Shown: positions 48,598 to 57,555 of the stretch, piece by piece | Position numbering within the stretch: position 1 is the stretch's first letter | Layout of the letters: each line of letters opens with the position of its first letter | DNA from: Planctomycetota bacterium | Lineage (GTDB): Bacteria; Planctomycetota; UBA1135; GCA-002686595 | DNA length: 64,000 nucleotides | Reading direction: 5' to 3' | Assembly (NCBI GenBank): GCA_016779205.1 | Contig: JADHOC010000004.1 | Span: 163,133-227,132, forward strand | Translations under genes and position numbers: made by a program | Notes under the pieces: generated by a model | Databases searched by the model: none | The model's input: only the letters and a program-made list of their open reading frames with translations | What the model was told of the DNA's origin: nothing

Positions 48598-49859
48598 GAG
48601 CCGGCCCCCTCGTCGTCCTGCTCTTCCCCGGCGCTCTCTGGGGCGGGCGCATCCACGGACACGGGCTTGGAGAGGTCCCGCGAGGCGCCGCGGTCGAAGG
48701 GGTTGAGGCTGTAGATCGTCTTCTGCGACGCGCCGCCGGGCGTCCCCAGGGGAAGGGGGTCGGAGGCGGCCTTCGGCGCCCCCAGCTGGAGGCCCTCGGC
48801 GAGCGTGGGCTGCGACGCAGGGGCGGACGGGCCCTCGCCGTCGCCGTCGCCGTCGCCGTCGCCCGGGACCGAAGCGGGCCCAGGGGCGGCGCCCGGCGAG
48901 GCCTCGCCGGTGAGCTCATCGAGTCCCACGCCGGTCACCAGCCGGGTGAACAGCTGCTCGAGGGTGGGTCGCTGCCACGAGAGCTCCCGGAGGGCCCACC
49001 CCTGGGTCATGGCGAGGGCCCCGATGTCCTCCCGGAGGTCTCCGTCGCCGCGCACCTCGAAGGACTGATGGATCCCGACCCGGTCGCCCGTCGAGACGGA
49101 CTCCACCCCAGGCAAGGACCCCATCAGGCTGGCCATGTCCTCGGCGGAGGCGGCTCCCATCACCTCGACCGCCACGTGCCCGCCGCCGCCGAGCGTGGTG
49201 GCGAGCTCTGCCGGCGGCCCATCGGCCACCTTGCGACCCTCGTGGAGGATGATCACCCGCCTCGCCATGGACTCCACCTCGCCGAGGATGTGGGACGACA
49301 GCAGCACCGTGCGGTCGTCCGCCAGCGAGCGGATCAGCTCCCGCACCTCCCCGCGCTGGATCGGGTCCAGGCCACTGGTCGGCTCGTCGAGCACGAGGAC
49401 TTCGGGATCGGGGAGGAGCGCCACGGCGAGGCCTACGCGCTGCTTGAGGCCCCGTGAGAGCGTGCCCACCAGTTGCTTGCGCCTGTCCCCCACGCCCACC
49501 CGGTCGAGCACCTCCGAGATCCGAGCCCGTAGCCCCTGTCGATCCATGCGGTGCAGGCGCCCGTGGAAGCGCATCATCTCCTCCACGCGCAGCTCGGGGT
49601 ACAGGGGCACCGACTCGGGCAGGTAGCCGATGGAGCGCCGCACGCCCATGGAGTCACGCTGAACGTCGTGCCCCGCCACCACCAGCCGCTCCGCCCGCGT
49701 CGCCGCGAGGTAGCCGGTGAGGATCCGGATCGAGGTGGTCTTCCCCGCACCGTTGGGACCGAGGAACCCCACGACCTCCCCGCGGCTGACCTCGAAGCTG
49801 AGGTCGTCGACGGCGGTCAGCGCGCCATACCGGCGCGTCAGGTGAGCCACTTCGATCAT
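48594..49859 (-). CDS. GldA-like ABC transporter ATP-binding protein with C-terminal extension
   Basis: The first 300 residues are a typical ABC-2 exporter ATPase: Walker A GPNGAGKTT, LSRGLKQRVGLA signature, LVLDEPTSGLDP Walker B and LSSHIL switch. The usual DUF4162-like C-domain follows. After that comes an unusual tail of about 110 residues, rich in Gly, Asp, Pro and Ser, with a GDGDGDGDGEG repeat. This tail is absent from standard GldA proteins. The ATG at 49859 is the normal family start; upstream in-frame sequence has no support. It heads a four-gene operon with ATGA/GTGA overlaps. Confidence 0.92.
   Translation of the reverse strand: MIEVAHLTRRYGALTAVDDLSFEVSRGEVVGFLGPNGAGKTTSIRILTGYLAATRAERLVVAGHDVQRDSMGVRRSIGYLPESVPLYPELRVEEMMRFHGRLHRMDRQGLRARISEVLDRVGVGDRRKQLVGTLSRGLKQRVGLAVALLPDPEVLVLDEPTSGLDPIQRGEVRELIRSLADDRTVLLSSHILGEVESMARRVIILHEGRKVADGPPAELATTLGGGGHVAVEVMGAASAEDMASLMGSLPGVESVSTGDRVGIHQSFEVRGDGDLREDIGALAMTQGWALRELSWQRPTLEQLFTRLVTGVGLDELTGEASPGAAPGPASVPGDGDGDGDGEGPSAPASQPTLAEGLQLGAPKAASDPLPLGTPGGASQKTIYSLNPFDRGASRDLSKPVSVDAPAPESAGEEQDDEGAGS
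48835..48863 (-). repeat. 6-bp tandem repeat in gldA-like gene
   Basis: Four full TCGCCG hexamers plus a partial fifth copy, encoding alternating Gly-Asp in the C-terminal tail. It is in frame, so expansion would only lengthen the Gly-Asp run. Confidence 0.85.
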
Positions 49860-50069
49860 GGTTCGAGAATCTTGGGCGGGGGCGCTGAGGATCGGATGCT
49901 CGATCTGCCGGGCATCCAGCATTGACGGGGCGGACCGGAGGCCCGGGGGCCGCCGTATTCGGGGGCGCAAGGGTAGTCGCGGAGGGCCCGGTTACAAACC
50001 GTGTGCCGCGCCGAATCGGCGGCTCCGTGTACGGTGTGCGCTCAGGTCCCCTCTCCCGCCCCCTTCCCC

Positions 50070-51005
50070 ATGCAACGACGCCACTTCCTCCGCGGAGCCG
50101 CCGCCGCCGCGGCCACCGCCGCCGCACCCTCCGTGTTCGCCACCGCCCTCGGGAACGAGCGACTCAGCACACCTGCCCCCACGCCCAGGGGCGCGGGGTT
50201 CGGGCTGAAGTACGCTCCCCACTTCGGCATGTTCCGCGCCCACGCCGGCGACGACCTGGTGGACCAGCTCCGGTTCATGAAGGACGAGGGCTTCACGGCC
50301 CTCGAGGACAACGGCATGAAGGGCCGCGACGATGCCACCCAGGATCGGATCGCCGCCGCCATGGCCGAGCTGGAGATGGAGATGGGCGTCTTCGTGGCCC
50401 ACGTGGACATGCGTAACCCCACCTTCGTGGACCCGCCGGCCAAGGCCCGCGAGCGCATCGAGGCCGACATGAAGCGGTCCGTCGAGGTGGCGAAGCGCGT
50501 GAACGCGAGGTGGTGCACCGTCGTCCCCGGCGCCATGAAGCGCAACGTGCCGCACGAGTACCAGATGGCCAACGCCATCGACAACCTCCGCTTCGCCGCG
50601 GAGATCCTCGAGCCCGCCGGCCTCATCGCCGTCCTCGAGCCCCTGAACCCCTGGCGCGACCACCCCGGGCTCATGCTCCGCGGCATGCCGCAGGCGTACA
50701 TGATCTGCCGCGCCGTCGACTCCCCGTCGGTCAAGATCCTGGACGACCTGTACCACCAGCAGATCACCGAGGGGAACCTGATCCCCAACCTCGATCGGTC
50801 CTGGAGCGAGATCGCCTACATCCAGGTCGGCGACAACCCCGGCCGCAAGGAGCCGGGCACGGGGGAGATCGGGTACCGCAACGTGTTCCGCCACCTCAAG
50901 AAGAAGGGCTACACCGGCATCGTCGGCATGGAGCACGGCAACGCCTCCGGCGGCAAGGAGGGCGAGCGCGCCGTGATCAACGCCTATATCGACGCCGACG
51001 GCTGA
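50070..51005 (+). CDS. Tat-exported hydroxypyruvate isomerase-like TIM barrel protein
   Basis: The 311-residue precursor has a twin-arginine signal (MQRRHFLRGAAAAAAT...SVFA), so it is folded and cofactor-loaded before export. The mature protein is a xylose-isomerase-like TIM barrel related to Hyi: LKYAPHFGMF, FMKDEGFTALEDNGM, EPLNPWRDHPG, KILDDLYHQQITEGNLIPNL and GYTGIVGMEHGN. The expected metal-binding Glu, Asp, His and Glu residues are in these blocks. The physiological sugar or acid is unknown. The start is ATG at 50070 at the signal. The 115-nt gap to the decarboxylase gene makes joint transcription possible. Confidence 0.87.
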   Translation: MQRRHFLRGAAAAAATAAAPSVFATALGNERLSTPAPTPRGAGFGLKYAPHFGMFRAHAGDDLVDQLRFMKDEGFTALEDNGMKGRDDATQDRIAAAMAELEMEMGVFVAHVDMRNPTFVDPPAKARERIEADMKRSVEVAKRVNARWCTVVPGAMKRNVPHEYQMANAIDNLRFAAEILEPAGLIAVLEPLNPWRDHPGLMLRGMPQAYMICRAVDSPSVKILDDLYHQQITEGNLIPNLDRSWSEIAYIQVGDNPGRKEPGTGEIGYRNVFRHLKKKGYTGIVGMEHGNASGGKEGERAVINAYIDADG

Positions 51006-51120
51006 GTGATAGCAGCGGCTCGAGGGATCGCTCGCTCCTGCCGTCACCTACGCCCGGGTCCCCGCAAACCGCACCCCTCGCGGACGCCGACAGGCGGACG
51101 CCACCTCACCTGTTGCCCCG

Positions 51121-52683
51121 ATGACCAACTCCGAGATCGAAGTCCTGAGGCAGGAGGTCGCCGCCCTCCGCGACGAACTGCACCGCGCTCGCCAGCAGGC
51201 TGACCCCAGCTACTACTTCTCGGCAGAGGCCGAGCACGACCTCGCCGACGGGGCGCGCATGCCCGACGCGGGGCTACCCGCCAAGACGGTCAAGACGCTC
51301 ATCGAGAACGCCCACTCCCTCGACTTCGACCAGAAGCTCAACACGTCGTCCTACGTCAACGTGAGCTTCGAGCCGGAGGAAGAGGATGTCGCCCTCATGG
51401 GCTTGAAGGTCAACCTCGCGGACCAGACGGTGTACCCCAAGTCGTACGCCATCCACGACTCCGTGGTGAACATGATCGCGACCCTCTGGAATTGCCCGCG
51501 GCCGGACGACTTCGAGGAGTACGGCGTCTACGCGGGCGCGGGGACCGTGGGGTCCACGGAGGCCTGCCTGCTCGCCGGCCTCGCGCTCAAGTTCCGCTGG
51601 CGCGCCTGGTACAAGAAGCGCCACGGGCTGAGCGACGATGAGGTCCGCGCCATGCGGCCGAACATGGTGATCTCCACCTGCTATCAGGCGGCGTGGGAGA
51701 AGCTCTTCAAGTACCTGGACATCGAGCCCCGGCTGGTGGAGCCCTCACGGGACACCTTCAAGGTGGACCCCGAGAGCGTCCGCGGCGCCATCGACGAGAA
51801 GACCATGGGCGTGGTCTGCATCATGGGCAACCACTACGGCGGCCAGTACGACCCCGTGTGGGACGTGGACAAGGTCGTGACCGAGGTCAACGGCGCCAAC
51901 GGTTGGCAGGTGGGCATCCACGTGGACGCCGCCTCGGGCGGCTTCATCGCGCCCTTCCAGGCGGACCTCCCCGCCTGGGACTTCCGCCTCGACAACGTCC
52001 TCTCCATCTCCTCGAGCGGCCACAAGTACGGGGAGTCGTGCTGCGGCACCGGCTGGGTCGTGTGGCGCGAGCGCCGCGACCTCAGCGAGCATGTGGCGAT
52101 CTCCGTCACCTACCTGGGCGGCAAGGCCGACTCCTACACGCTGAACTTCTCCCGTCCCGCCAGCGGCGTCTACGTGCAGTTCTACAAGCTGCTGCGCTTC
52201 GGCCTCGCCGGGTACCGCCAGGTGGAGGAGAACATGATGCGCAACGCCAGCTTCCTCAGGGACGGGCTTCGCGCCATGCAACACGAGGGCAAGCCCCGCT
52301 TCGTCCTCCTCGACGACGGGGACCAGCACTGCCTGCCTGTCGTCACCGCCATGCTGAACCCGGAGGCGGGCTTCACCTACGACGACATCGACCTCCAGCA
52401 CGTGCTCTCCCAGCACCACTGGTACGTCAGCGGCTACAAGATGAGCTACGAGCACCCCATCAGCGAGGAGACGCTGCCGCTCTTCCACGACGCGAAGGCC
52501 GAACAGTCGATGTTCCGCATCGTGGTCAAGGGCAACCTCACCCGCGACATGGCGGTGGACCTGCTCGAGTCCTTCGAGGCGGCCCTCACGTTCCTCGACT
52601 CCGTGGACTTCTCTGGTCTCCACGGCGTGAGCACCCGGGACATGCGCCACAAGGACCAGCGCATCGTCAGCAACCACTGCTGA
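51121..52683 (+). CDS. gad: Glutamate decarboxylase
   Basis: PLP enzyme that converts glutamate to GABA and CO2. The 520 residues follow the bacterial and plant GAD family: NLADQTVYPKSYAIHD, GAGTVGSTEACLLAGLALK, IMGNHYGGQYDPVWDVDKV, HVDAASGGFIAPF and the PLP Lys in SSSGHKYGE. The N-terminus has an extra coiled-coil-like stretch (about 30 residues). GAD often serves acid resistance with a GABA antiporter, which is not present here. The ATG at 51121 has no clear Shine-Dalgarno. Confidence 0.93.
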   Translation: MTNSEIEVLRQEVAALRDELHRARQQADPSYYFSAEAEHDLADGARMPDAGLPAKTVKTLIENAHSLDFDQKLNTSSYVNVSFEPEEEDVALMGLKVNLADQTVYPKSYAIHDSVVNMIATLWNCPRPDDFEEYGVYAGAGTVGSTEACLLAGLALKFRWRAWYKKRHGLSDDEVRAMRPNMVISTCYQAAWEKLFKYLDIEPRLVEPSRDTFKVDPESVRGAIDEKTMGVVCIMGNHYGGQYDPVWDVDKVVTEVNGANGWQVGIHVDAASGGFIAPFQADLPAWDFRLDNVLSISSSGHKYGESCCGTGWVVWRERRDLSEHVAISVTYLGGKADSYTLNFSRPASGVYVQFYKLLRFGLAGYRQVEENMMRNASFLRDGLRAMQHEGKPRFVLLDDGDQHCLPVVTAMLNPEAGFTYDDIDLQHVLSQHHWYVSGYKMSYEHPISEETLPLFHDAKAEQSMFRIVVKGNLTRDMAVDLLESFEAALTFLDSVDFSGLHGVSTRDMRHKDQRIVSNHC

Positions 52684-52691
52684 CGGACGCG

Positions 52692-52711
52692 GCGGCCCGG
52701 CGCAGGGCCGC
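52692..52711 (+). terminator. Hairpin just after glutamate decarboxylase gene
   Basis: GCGGCCC (52692-52698) and GGGCCGC (52705-52711) form a 7-bp stem with a 6-nt loop, starting 9 nt after the stop codon. No U-tract follows. Confidence 0.4.
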
Positions 52712-52723
52712 AGACTCAAGTCA

Positions 52724-52755
52724 TCGGCGGCGGGTGCCCAGGGCTCCGCCGCCGA
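52724..52755. terminator. Bidirectional hairpin between convergent genes
   Basis: A perfect 9-bp stem, TCGGCGGCG (52724-52732) and CGCCGCCGA (52747-52755), lies midway between convergent GAD and CMF-like genes. It could serve both directions. There is no U-run on either strand. Confidence 0.45.
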
Positions 52756-52787
52756 CCCCCATCAGGGACAGCCGCCCGCGGGCGGGC

Positions 52788-54749
52788 TCAGCGCGCGGCG
52801 AGGGAGTCCATCACCACGTTGCGTCCGCCGTCCTCGCACTGCGGCGGATCGGCCATCAGCACCGTGTGGCACCACCCGGAGGCGTGCCCCTCGTTCTGGG
52901 CGCCGGGGAGCTGACCGCGGCTGCGCTCGGTGGTGCCGTCCTCAGGGTTGGCGAGCAACAGCGCCGTGAAGATCTGGCAGGCGAAGAAGCCGCCCTCCTG
53001 GGTGGTGCGGTAGTACACCTCCGCCCGCGCCCAGCTGGGGATGCCCGCCAGCCAGACCGGCCCACCGGAGGTGGTCAGATTGTTGTTCACGCCGCAGGCG
53101 AAGAAGCCCAGGGAGGCCAACGGCGTCCCCTGGTAAGGGCTCCCGACGCTCTGGATCCGGCGGGGACCCTGGGCGCGATCCAGGGGGCTCTGGTAGTAGG
53201 TCAAGAGGTGCAGCGCCGCGTTGCCGCCCTGGCTGTGAGCGACGACCCCGAAGGACGTGAAGCCCGAGGCCTGGTTCGCGATGCGTCGGGCGAACTGGTC
53301 GTGGCTCCGGTTCTGGCTGGTGTCCGAGAACACGAAGAGCGGCGGGCTGAAGTCACCGGTGGGGAACGGGTTGCCGGACGCGCAGTACCCGTGGGAGAGC
53401 ACCAGACCAGGAGTGGGGAACACCGGGTCCTTGGGGGCAGCGGAGGTCCCCGTCGGCGGAGCGGACGCGTTGGCGGTCGGACCGAACAGGGACGCTGACG
53501 TCACGCGCCCGCGACCAGCGAACGGGGGGAGCGCGCCGGAGGGGACCGGCAGCGCCTCGACCCTCGCGAGGACCCCCAGGTGGTCGGGGTCCTGGACCCG
53601 GAGGTTCCGGAGCTCGAGGGGCGGCCTCAACCCGGTGTTCGAGAACCAGCCCGCGTCGAGCCACAGCGAGAGATCCCAGTGGCCTGGGCGCTGCCCATCG
53701 GGGCGCGGCGCGCCGATGCGGGAGAGCCAGGTCATGGGCATCGGCGTCCCTGACGCGTCCCGGCCCCAGACCTCCGCGGAGACGAGCAGCCGCCGGGGCT
53801 CCCCGAGCATCAAGGCGTCGATGTCCAGGCGCATTCGCCTCGCGTCGAGCACCCTGGTGGAGACGTCGCCGGTGAGCGCGACCGTGGGCTCGTCCACCGT
53901 GAAGGTGACCCGCGTGGTCCGGAGGAAGCGGTCCCCCTCGCTGGAGCCTGCGAGCGCGACCCGCGCCGCGTAGTCCCCGCCGAGGTCCACGGGCAGCCGC
54001 ACACCGAAGCGGCCGTCGCCCGCGGCGCCGTCTCCGCTCAGGCCATCGTCCGCCAGCGGCAGGAGCAAGGTGCCCGCGGGCCCCGAGAGTTCCGCCCACG
54101 CGCTGTCCACCACCGGGGCCGCGGGCGCCGCCCCGACGCCGCTGTGATTCCGTTCCACCTGCGCCACGAGTCCGAAGGACCGCCCGACCACCAGCCCGTG
54201 ACTGTCCACGTAGGCGGCGGCGGTCAGGCTGTGGGCGTCTCGCACCACGAGCCGCGCGCGCGGAGGGACCTGCGCGCCGAAGAAGCGCACGGAGACCTGC
54301 GCCTGGCCGCTCTCGACCCGGCGGAGGTCCCATCGCTGCACCTCCTCACCCCCGAGCTCCGCGGCGAGGACCTGATCGCTCCGGAGCGCGCCCTCCTGCA
54401 CGAGGAGCCCTCCCCTTCCCTCGACCTGGAGCGCCACAGGCATGGCGCTGGCGCCGTGGGCCTGGACGGCGAGTGAGAGCGGCCCGCGCTTGACCGGGAG
54501 GTCAGCGATCGCGCGCCAAGCGCCGGCGCCATCGGGCAACCACTGCAGCTCGAAGAGCGCCGCCCGTGAACGCACGGCGCCCGCCGCAGGGTCGGGCAGC
54601 CGCAGGAGCCCGCTCTCGATGTCGGAGGGAGGAGCCGCGACCTGGCGCGGCACCGGCCCGGCCTCCAACGACTGGGCCACGACGATGGTCGCGAGGAGCG
54701 CCTGCGCGGCGAGGAGCGGAGTGATTCGACGAAGCATGGGGAGACGCAT
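52788..54749 (-). CDS. Secreted alpha/beta hydrolase related to conditioned medium factor
   Basis: The 653-residue precursor has an N-terminal signal peptide (LLAAQALLATIVVA). Two beta-rich domains follow, with VDSAWAELSGPAG, DDGLSGDGAAGDGRFGVRL (choice-of-anchor-X type) and FTVDEPTVALTGDV. From about 440 a lipase-like hydrolase domain begins with SHGYCASGNPFPTGDF, then nucleophile Ser506 in VVAHSQGGNAALHLL. It ends with ANPEDGTTERSRGQLPGAQN, HASGWCHT and several Cys that may form disulphides. This C-terminal pattern is that of proteins annotated conditioned medium factor, after the Dictyostelium protein. The substrate is unknown; it is probably secreted. Confidence 0.8.
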   Translation of the reverse strand: MRLPMLRRITPLLAAQALLATIVVAQSLEAGPVPRQVAAPPSDIESGLLRLPDPAAGAVRSRAALFELQWLPDGAGAWRAIADLPVKRGPLSLAVQAHGASAMPVALQVEGRGGLLVQEGALRSDQVLAAELGGEEVQRWDLRRVESGQAQVSVRFFGAQVPPRARLVVRDAHSLTAAAYVDSHGLVVGRSFGLVAQVERNHSGVGAAPAAPVVDSAWAELSGPAGTLLLPLADDGLSGDGAAGDGRFGVRLPVDLGGDYAARVALAGSSEGDRFLRTTRVTFTVDEPTVALTGDVSTRVLDARRMRLDIDALMLGEPRRLLVSAEVWGRDASGTPMPMTWLSRIGAPRPDGQRPGHWDLSLWLDAGWFSNTGLRPPLELRNLRVQDPDHLGVLARVEALPVPSGALPPFAGRGRVTSASLFGPTANASAPPTGTSAAPKDPVFPTPGLVLSHGYCASGNPFPTGDFSPPLFVFSDTSQNRSHDQFARRIANQASGFTSFGVVAHSQGGNAALHLLTYYQSPLDRAQGPRRIQSVGSPYQGTPLASLGFFACGVNNNLTTSGGPVWLAGIPSWARAEVYYRTTQEGGFFACQIFTALLLANPEDGTTERSRGQLPGAQNEGHASGWCHTVLMADPPQCEDGGRNVVMDSLAAR

Positions 54750-54998
54750 GGAACGATCGAGGGTGGAACCTCCCCAGTGTAGGGGTCTCGCTCACCTCCC
54801 TCGCGCCCCCTTGCCGGGCTTCTACAAGGTGGGACGGGCTGGACCCGAGCGGGGTGCAGGCACTCGCCTGGGCGCCACCCTGGCCCATCGTGATCGGGTA
54901 ATCCCTGCCTCGGGCCTCTCCCAGACACGACCGTGGGCGCGGACAATTCCCGGCTCGACCAACGAACAGTCCCGCTTCGTTGGAGCTTCAGCGAACCC

Positions 54999-55004
54999 TA
55001 CTGT
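54999..55004 (+). promoter_or_regulatory. Possible -10 of leaderless gene at 55011
   Basis: TACTGT ends 6 nt before the ATG. It fits the leaderless pattern seen elsewhere in the window, but the -35 match (TTCGTT) is poor. Confidence 0.25.
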
Positions 55005-55010
55005 CGTCCC

Positions 55011-56297
55011 ATGACGACCGTGACCTCGGCCGGTGCGCCCCCCTCCTCCCACCGGCGCGCATGGGACCCGACCCTGCTCGTCTACGGAGCCACCTGCGGC
55101 TGGGTCGCCATCTGGATCGCGGCGGGCCCTGACGCTCGCCCCAACCTCTTCTTCCGCGAGGGCGGTCCGATCGACCTGCTCAACAGCGCGTGGCTGGTGG
55201 GGGCCGCCGCGATGTTCTGGCTCGCCCGTGCGGCCAGGGCTCGCTCCTCCCTCGGCACCTTCTGGGGCGTCGCGGCGCTCGGGCTGCTCCTGCTTGGAAT
55301 CGACGAACGCTTCCAGGCGCACGAGCTCATCTCAAGGGAGCTCGATGTGCCGGCGCCCCTGGGCATGCGGAACTGGAGCGACGTGGTCGTCCTTGCATAC
55401 GCCGCGATCGCCGCCGGCCTGCTGCTCTGGCGCTGGGGCGAACTGTGGGGCGCCCGGCGGCTGCGCTGGCTCGGCATCGTGGCCCTTGGACTCGCTGCCG
55501 TGAGCACCGGAATCGACAGCGTCTTTCCCTCGAGCGGCGCCAAGGACCTCTGGGAGGAGTCCTTCAAGGTCCTCTCGGGCGCCGGCCTCGTCACCGTCAG
55601 CCTCGAAGCCCTGCGGATGGCACGCGCCCCCCGTGAGCCGGGCGTCGGTCCCGGAGCACCCGCCGGCCCGAGCATGGCGATTCCCGTCCTCACCGCCATC
55701 CTCGCCCTCGCGACGGCCACCCTGATCCCGGACGAGCGGTGGAGCGAGCTCCTCTCCACCAACTGGGGAAGCCCCGAGGCCTGGCTCGTGTGCGTGCTCC
55801 TCTGGGTCGCAGCGCTCCCCCTCCTGGTGGTCCTCCCGATTCAGCAGGCGACCGGCCACGAGCCCCGCGCCGCGGGCGAGGAGGAGCGAGGGCTGGGCGT
55901 CGTCCCCAGGACCCTCGGGGTCTACCTCGCCATCCTCGGGTGCGGTGAGGGCCTGGCGGCCACCCGATTCCGCCTGCTGGACGACCTGGTCGCCGACCAG
56001 TTCCCGGCGACCGCCGCAGAGGAGCTCGCGTTCATGCACGCCCCCATCGCGGTCCCGGGGCTCATCTTCCTCCTCTCCGCCACGGCCATGGCCGTGATCC
56101 TGATCTGTGGCCGCAAGCTACCCGGGCGCTTCCTCGGCCTCAGCCTGTCAGGCCTCGCCCTGCTCTGCCTCGCGCTGATCGTGAACCAGCTGGGCGGGGA
56201 GGCCTCTGACGCGCTGGTGGCCCCGGGCCTCCGCCTCGCGGGAGCGACCTGCTTCCTGCTCGGCTCCCTCTCGCTGACGACCACCGACAGGGCCTGA
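55011..56297 (+). CDS. Polytopic membrane protein of unknown function
   Basis: The 428-residue protein has about eleven hydrophobic segments with short loops. A conserved-looking GIDERFQAHE sequence follows TM3, and DSVFPSSGAKDLWEESFKVLSG follows TM5, giving acidic and His residues at a membrane surface. I do not recognise the family. The region between it and the CMF-like gene (261 nt) shows no gene. The ATG at 55011 is the first start in front of the hydrophobic part; an earlier in-frame GTG (54933) would add 26 residues. It converges with alkB. Confidence 0.75.
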   Translation: MTTVTSAGAPPSSHRRAWDPTLLVYGATCGWVAIWIAAGPDARPNLFFREGGPIDLLNSAWLVGAAAMFWLARAARARSSLGTFWGVAALGLLLLGIDERFQAHELISRELDVPAPLGMRNWSDVVVLAYAAIAAGLLLWRWGELWGARRLRWLGIVALGLAAVSTGIDSVFPSSGAKDLWEESFKVLSGAGLVTVSLEALRMARAPREPGVGPGAPAGPSMAIPVLTAILALATATLIPDERWSELLSTNWGSPEAWLVCVLLWVAALPLLVVLPIQQATGHEPRAAGEEERGLGVVPRTLGVYLAILGCGEGLAATRFRLLDDLVADQFPATAAEELAFMHAPIAVPGLIFLLSATAMAVILICGRKLPGRFLGLSLSGLALLCLALIVNQLGGEASDALVAPGLRLAGATCFLLGSLSLTTTDRA

Positions 56298-56374
56298 CCC
56301 AGGCGCCCCCCAATCGGGCACCGGGGCCACGCGCCCATCAGCCCGTACGGCCCGACGGTCCCGGCCTCTTGGCC

Positions 56375-57421
56375 TCAGGGTTGGTGGCCCGCCGAGGTCA
56401 CCTCCACCAGCGGATCGACCCAGCGGAAGAAGAGCGGCGGCACCAGGGCCGTGAGCATCATCGCGGGGTAGCCCGCGGGCAGGAGCGGCGCTTCGCCGGG
56501 GAGGGTGCGCAGCCGGTGATAGGGCCGGCTGGCGTTCGCGTGGTGATCCGAGTGCCGCGGGAGCTGGAACAGGTGCGCGCTGCTCACCACGTGGCTGCTG
56601 TTCCAGGAGTGGTGGGGCTGCACGCGCTCGTATCGCCCGGGGCTCAGCTCACGCCGCTGCAGCCCGTAGTGCTCGATGTAGTCCACGGTCTCGAGCAGGA
56701 GGACGCCGAACAGCGCCTGCCCCGCGTAGAAGGCGAAGCCCTGGAGCCCGAAGAACCAGACCAGCCCGCCGGCCAGCGCGGTCTGCGTCAGCGCCATCCG
56801 CAGCCGCCGGTCCCGCAGGGTCCAGGCGATCCCGTGCTTCTCTGCCCGGCGCGCCTCGAGGCGCCACGCGCTGGGGACCGACTGCGCGATGGCGCGGACC
56901 CAGAAGGCATAGAGCCACTCGCCCCGCCGCGAGGTCGCCGGATCCCTCGGCGTCGCCACGTGCTTGTGGTGACCGAGCACGTGCTCCACGCAGAAGTGGG
57001 CGTAGAAGACGCTGGTCATCAGCAGCTCCCCGAGCCCCCGGTGCGCGAGCTTGCTGCGATGCATGAGCTCGTGGGCGACGTTGATTCCCCCGGCGCCGGT
57101 CACGAGCCCCATGGAGAGGCCGAGGCCAAGCCACTCGTGCCCCACCGGGGGCCGGCTGTGGATCTGCACCATCGTCCAGCCCAGGATCGCCAGCTGCATC
57201 GGGGCCCACAGCTCCAGCCACAGGTCATGGATCCTGGACTCCCGCGGCCGGGCGTCGACCTCGTCGTCGTCCACCCGGGAGGGGCCCACGAGCCGATCCC
57301 CCAGGGGGATCATCCCGAACACGTACACCAGCGGCAGCCACACCCACGGGCCGCGTAGCTCCAGGGCGGCCAGGTGGACCACCGGGAGGGTGTAGGCGAC
57401 GGCGAACAGGAGGCGCGACAT
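56375..57421 (-). CDS. alkB: AlkB-type membrane di-iron monooxygenase
   Basis: The 348-residue membrane protein has the His boxes of alkane hydroxylase AlkB: HELMHRS, EHVLGHHKHVATPRDP and PRHSDHHANASRPY, plus DYIEHYGLQR. Six hydrophobic segments surround them. AlkB hydroxylates terminal carbons of alkanes, using rubredoxin as electron donor. No rubredoxin or reductase gene is near, so the donor is elsewhere or the substrate differs (related enzymes act on xylenes, sterol or fatty acyl chains). TACGAT lies 6 nt before the ATG, fitting a leaderless transcript. Confidence 0.93.
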   Translation of the reverse strand: MSRLLFAVAYTLPVVHLAALELRGPWVWLPLVYVFGMIPLGDRLVGPSRVDDDEVDARPRESRIHDLWLELWAPMQLAILGWTMVQIHSRPPVGHEWLGLGLSMGLVTGAGGINVAHELMHRSKLAHRGLGELLMTSVFYAHFCVEHVLGHHKHVATPRDPATSRRGEWLYAFWVRAIAQSVPSAWRLEARRAEKHGIAWTLRDRRLRMALTQTALAGGLVWFFGLQGFAFYAGQALFGVLLLETVDYIEHYGLQRRELSPGRYERVQPHHSWNSSHVVSSAHLFQLPRHSDHHANASRPYHRLRTLPGEAPLLPAGYPAMMLTALVPPLFFRWVDPLVEVTSAGHQP

Positions 57422-57427
57422 GCCACG

Positions 57428-57433
57428 ATCGTA
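57428..57433 (-). promoter_or_regulatory. Probable -10 element of alkB
   Basis: TACGAT on the minus strand ends 6 nt before the ATG at 57421. A -35 candidate is weak. Confidence 0.3.
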
Positions 57434-57555
57434 GCCGCCACGGGACGAAACTGAATCCCGGCCTCCCTGGGAGCCTGAGGTCCTGACCCTCCGTGGGATG
57501 CGCCCCCTCATCACGGGGTCACGGGGGCCGTCCCGCGGGGCATCGACCCCCGGAC

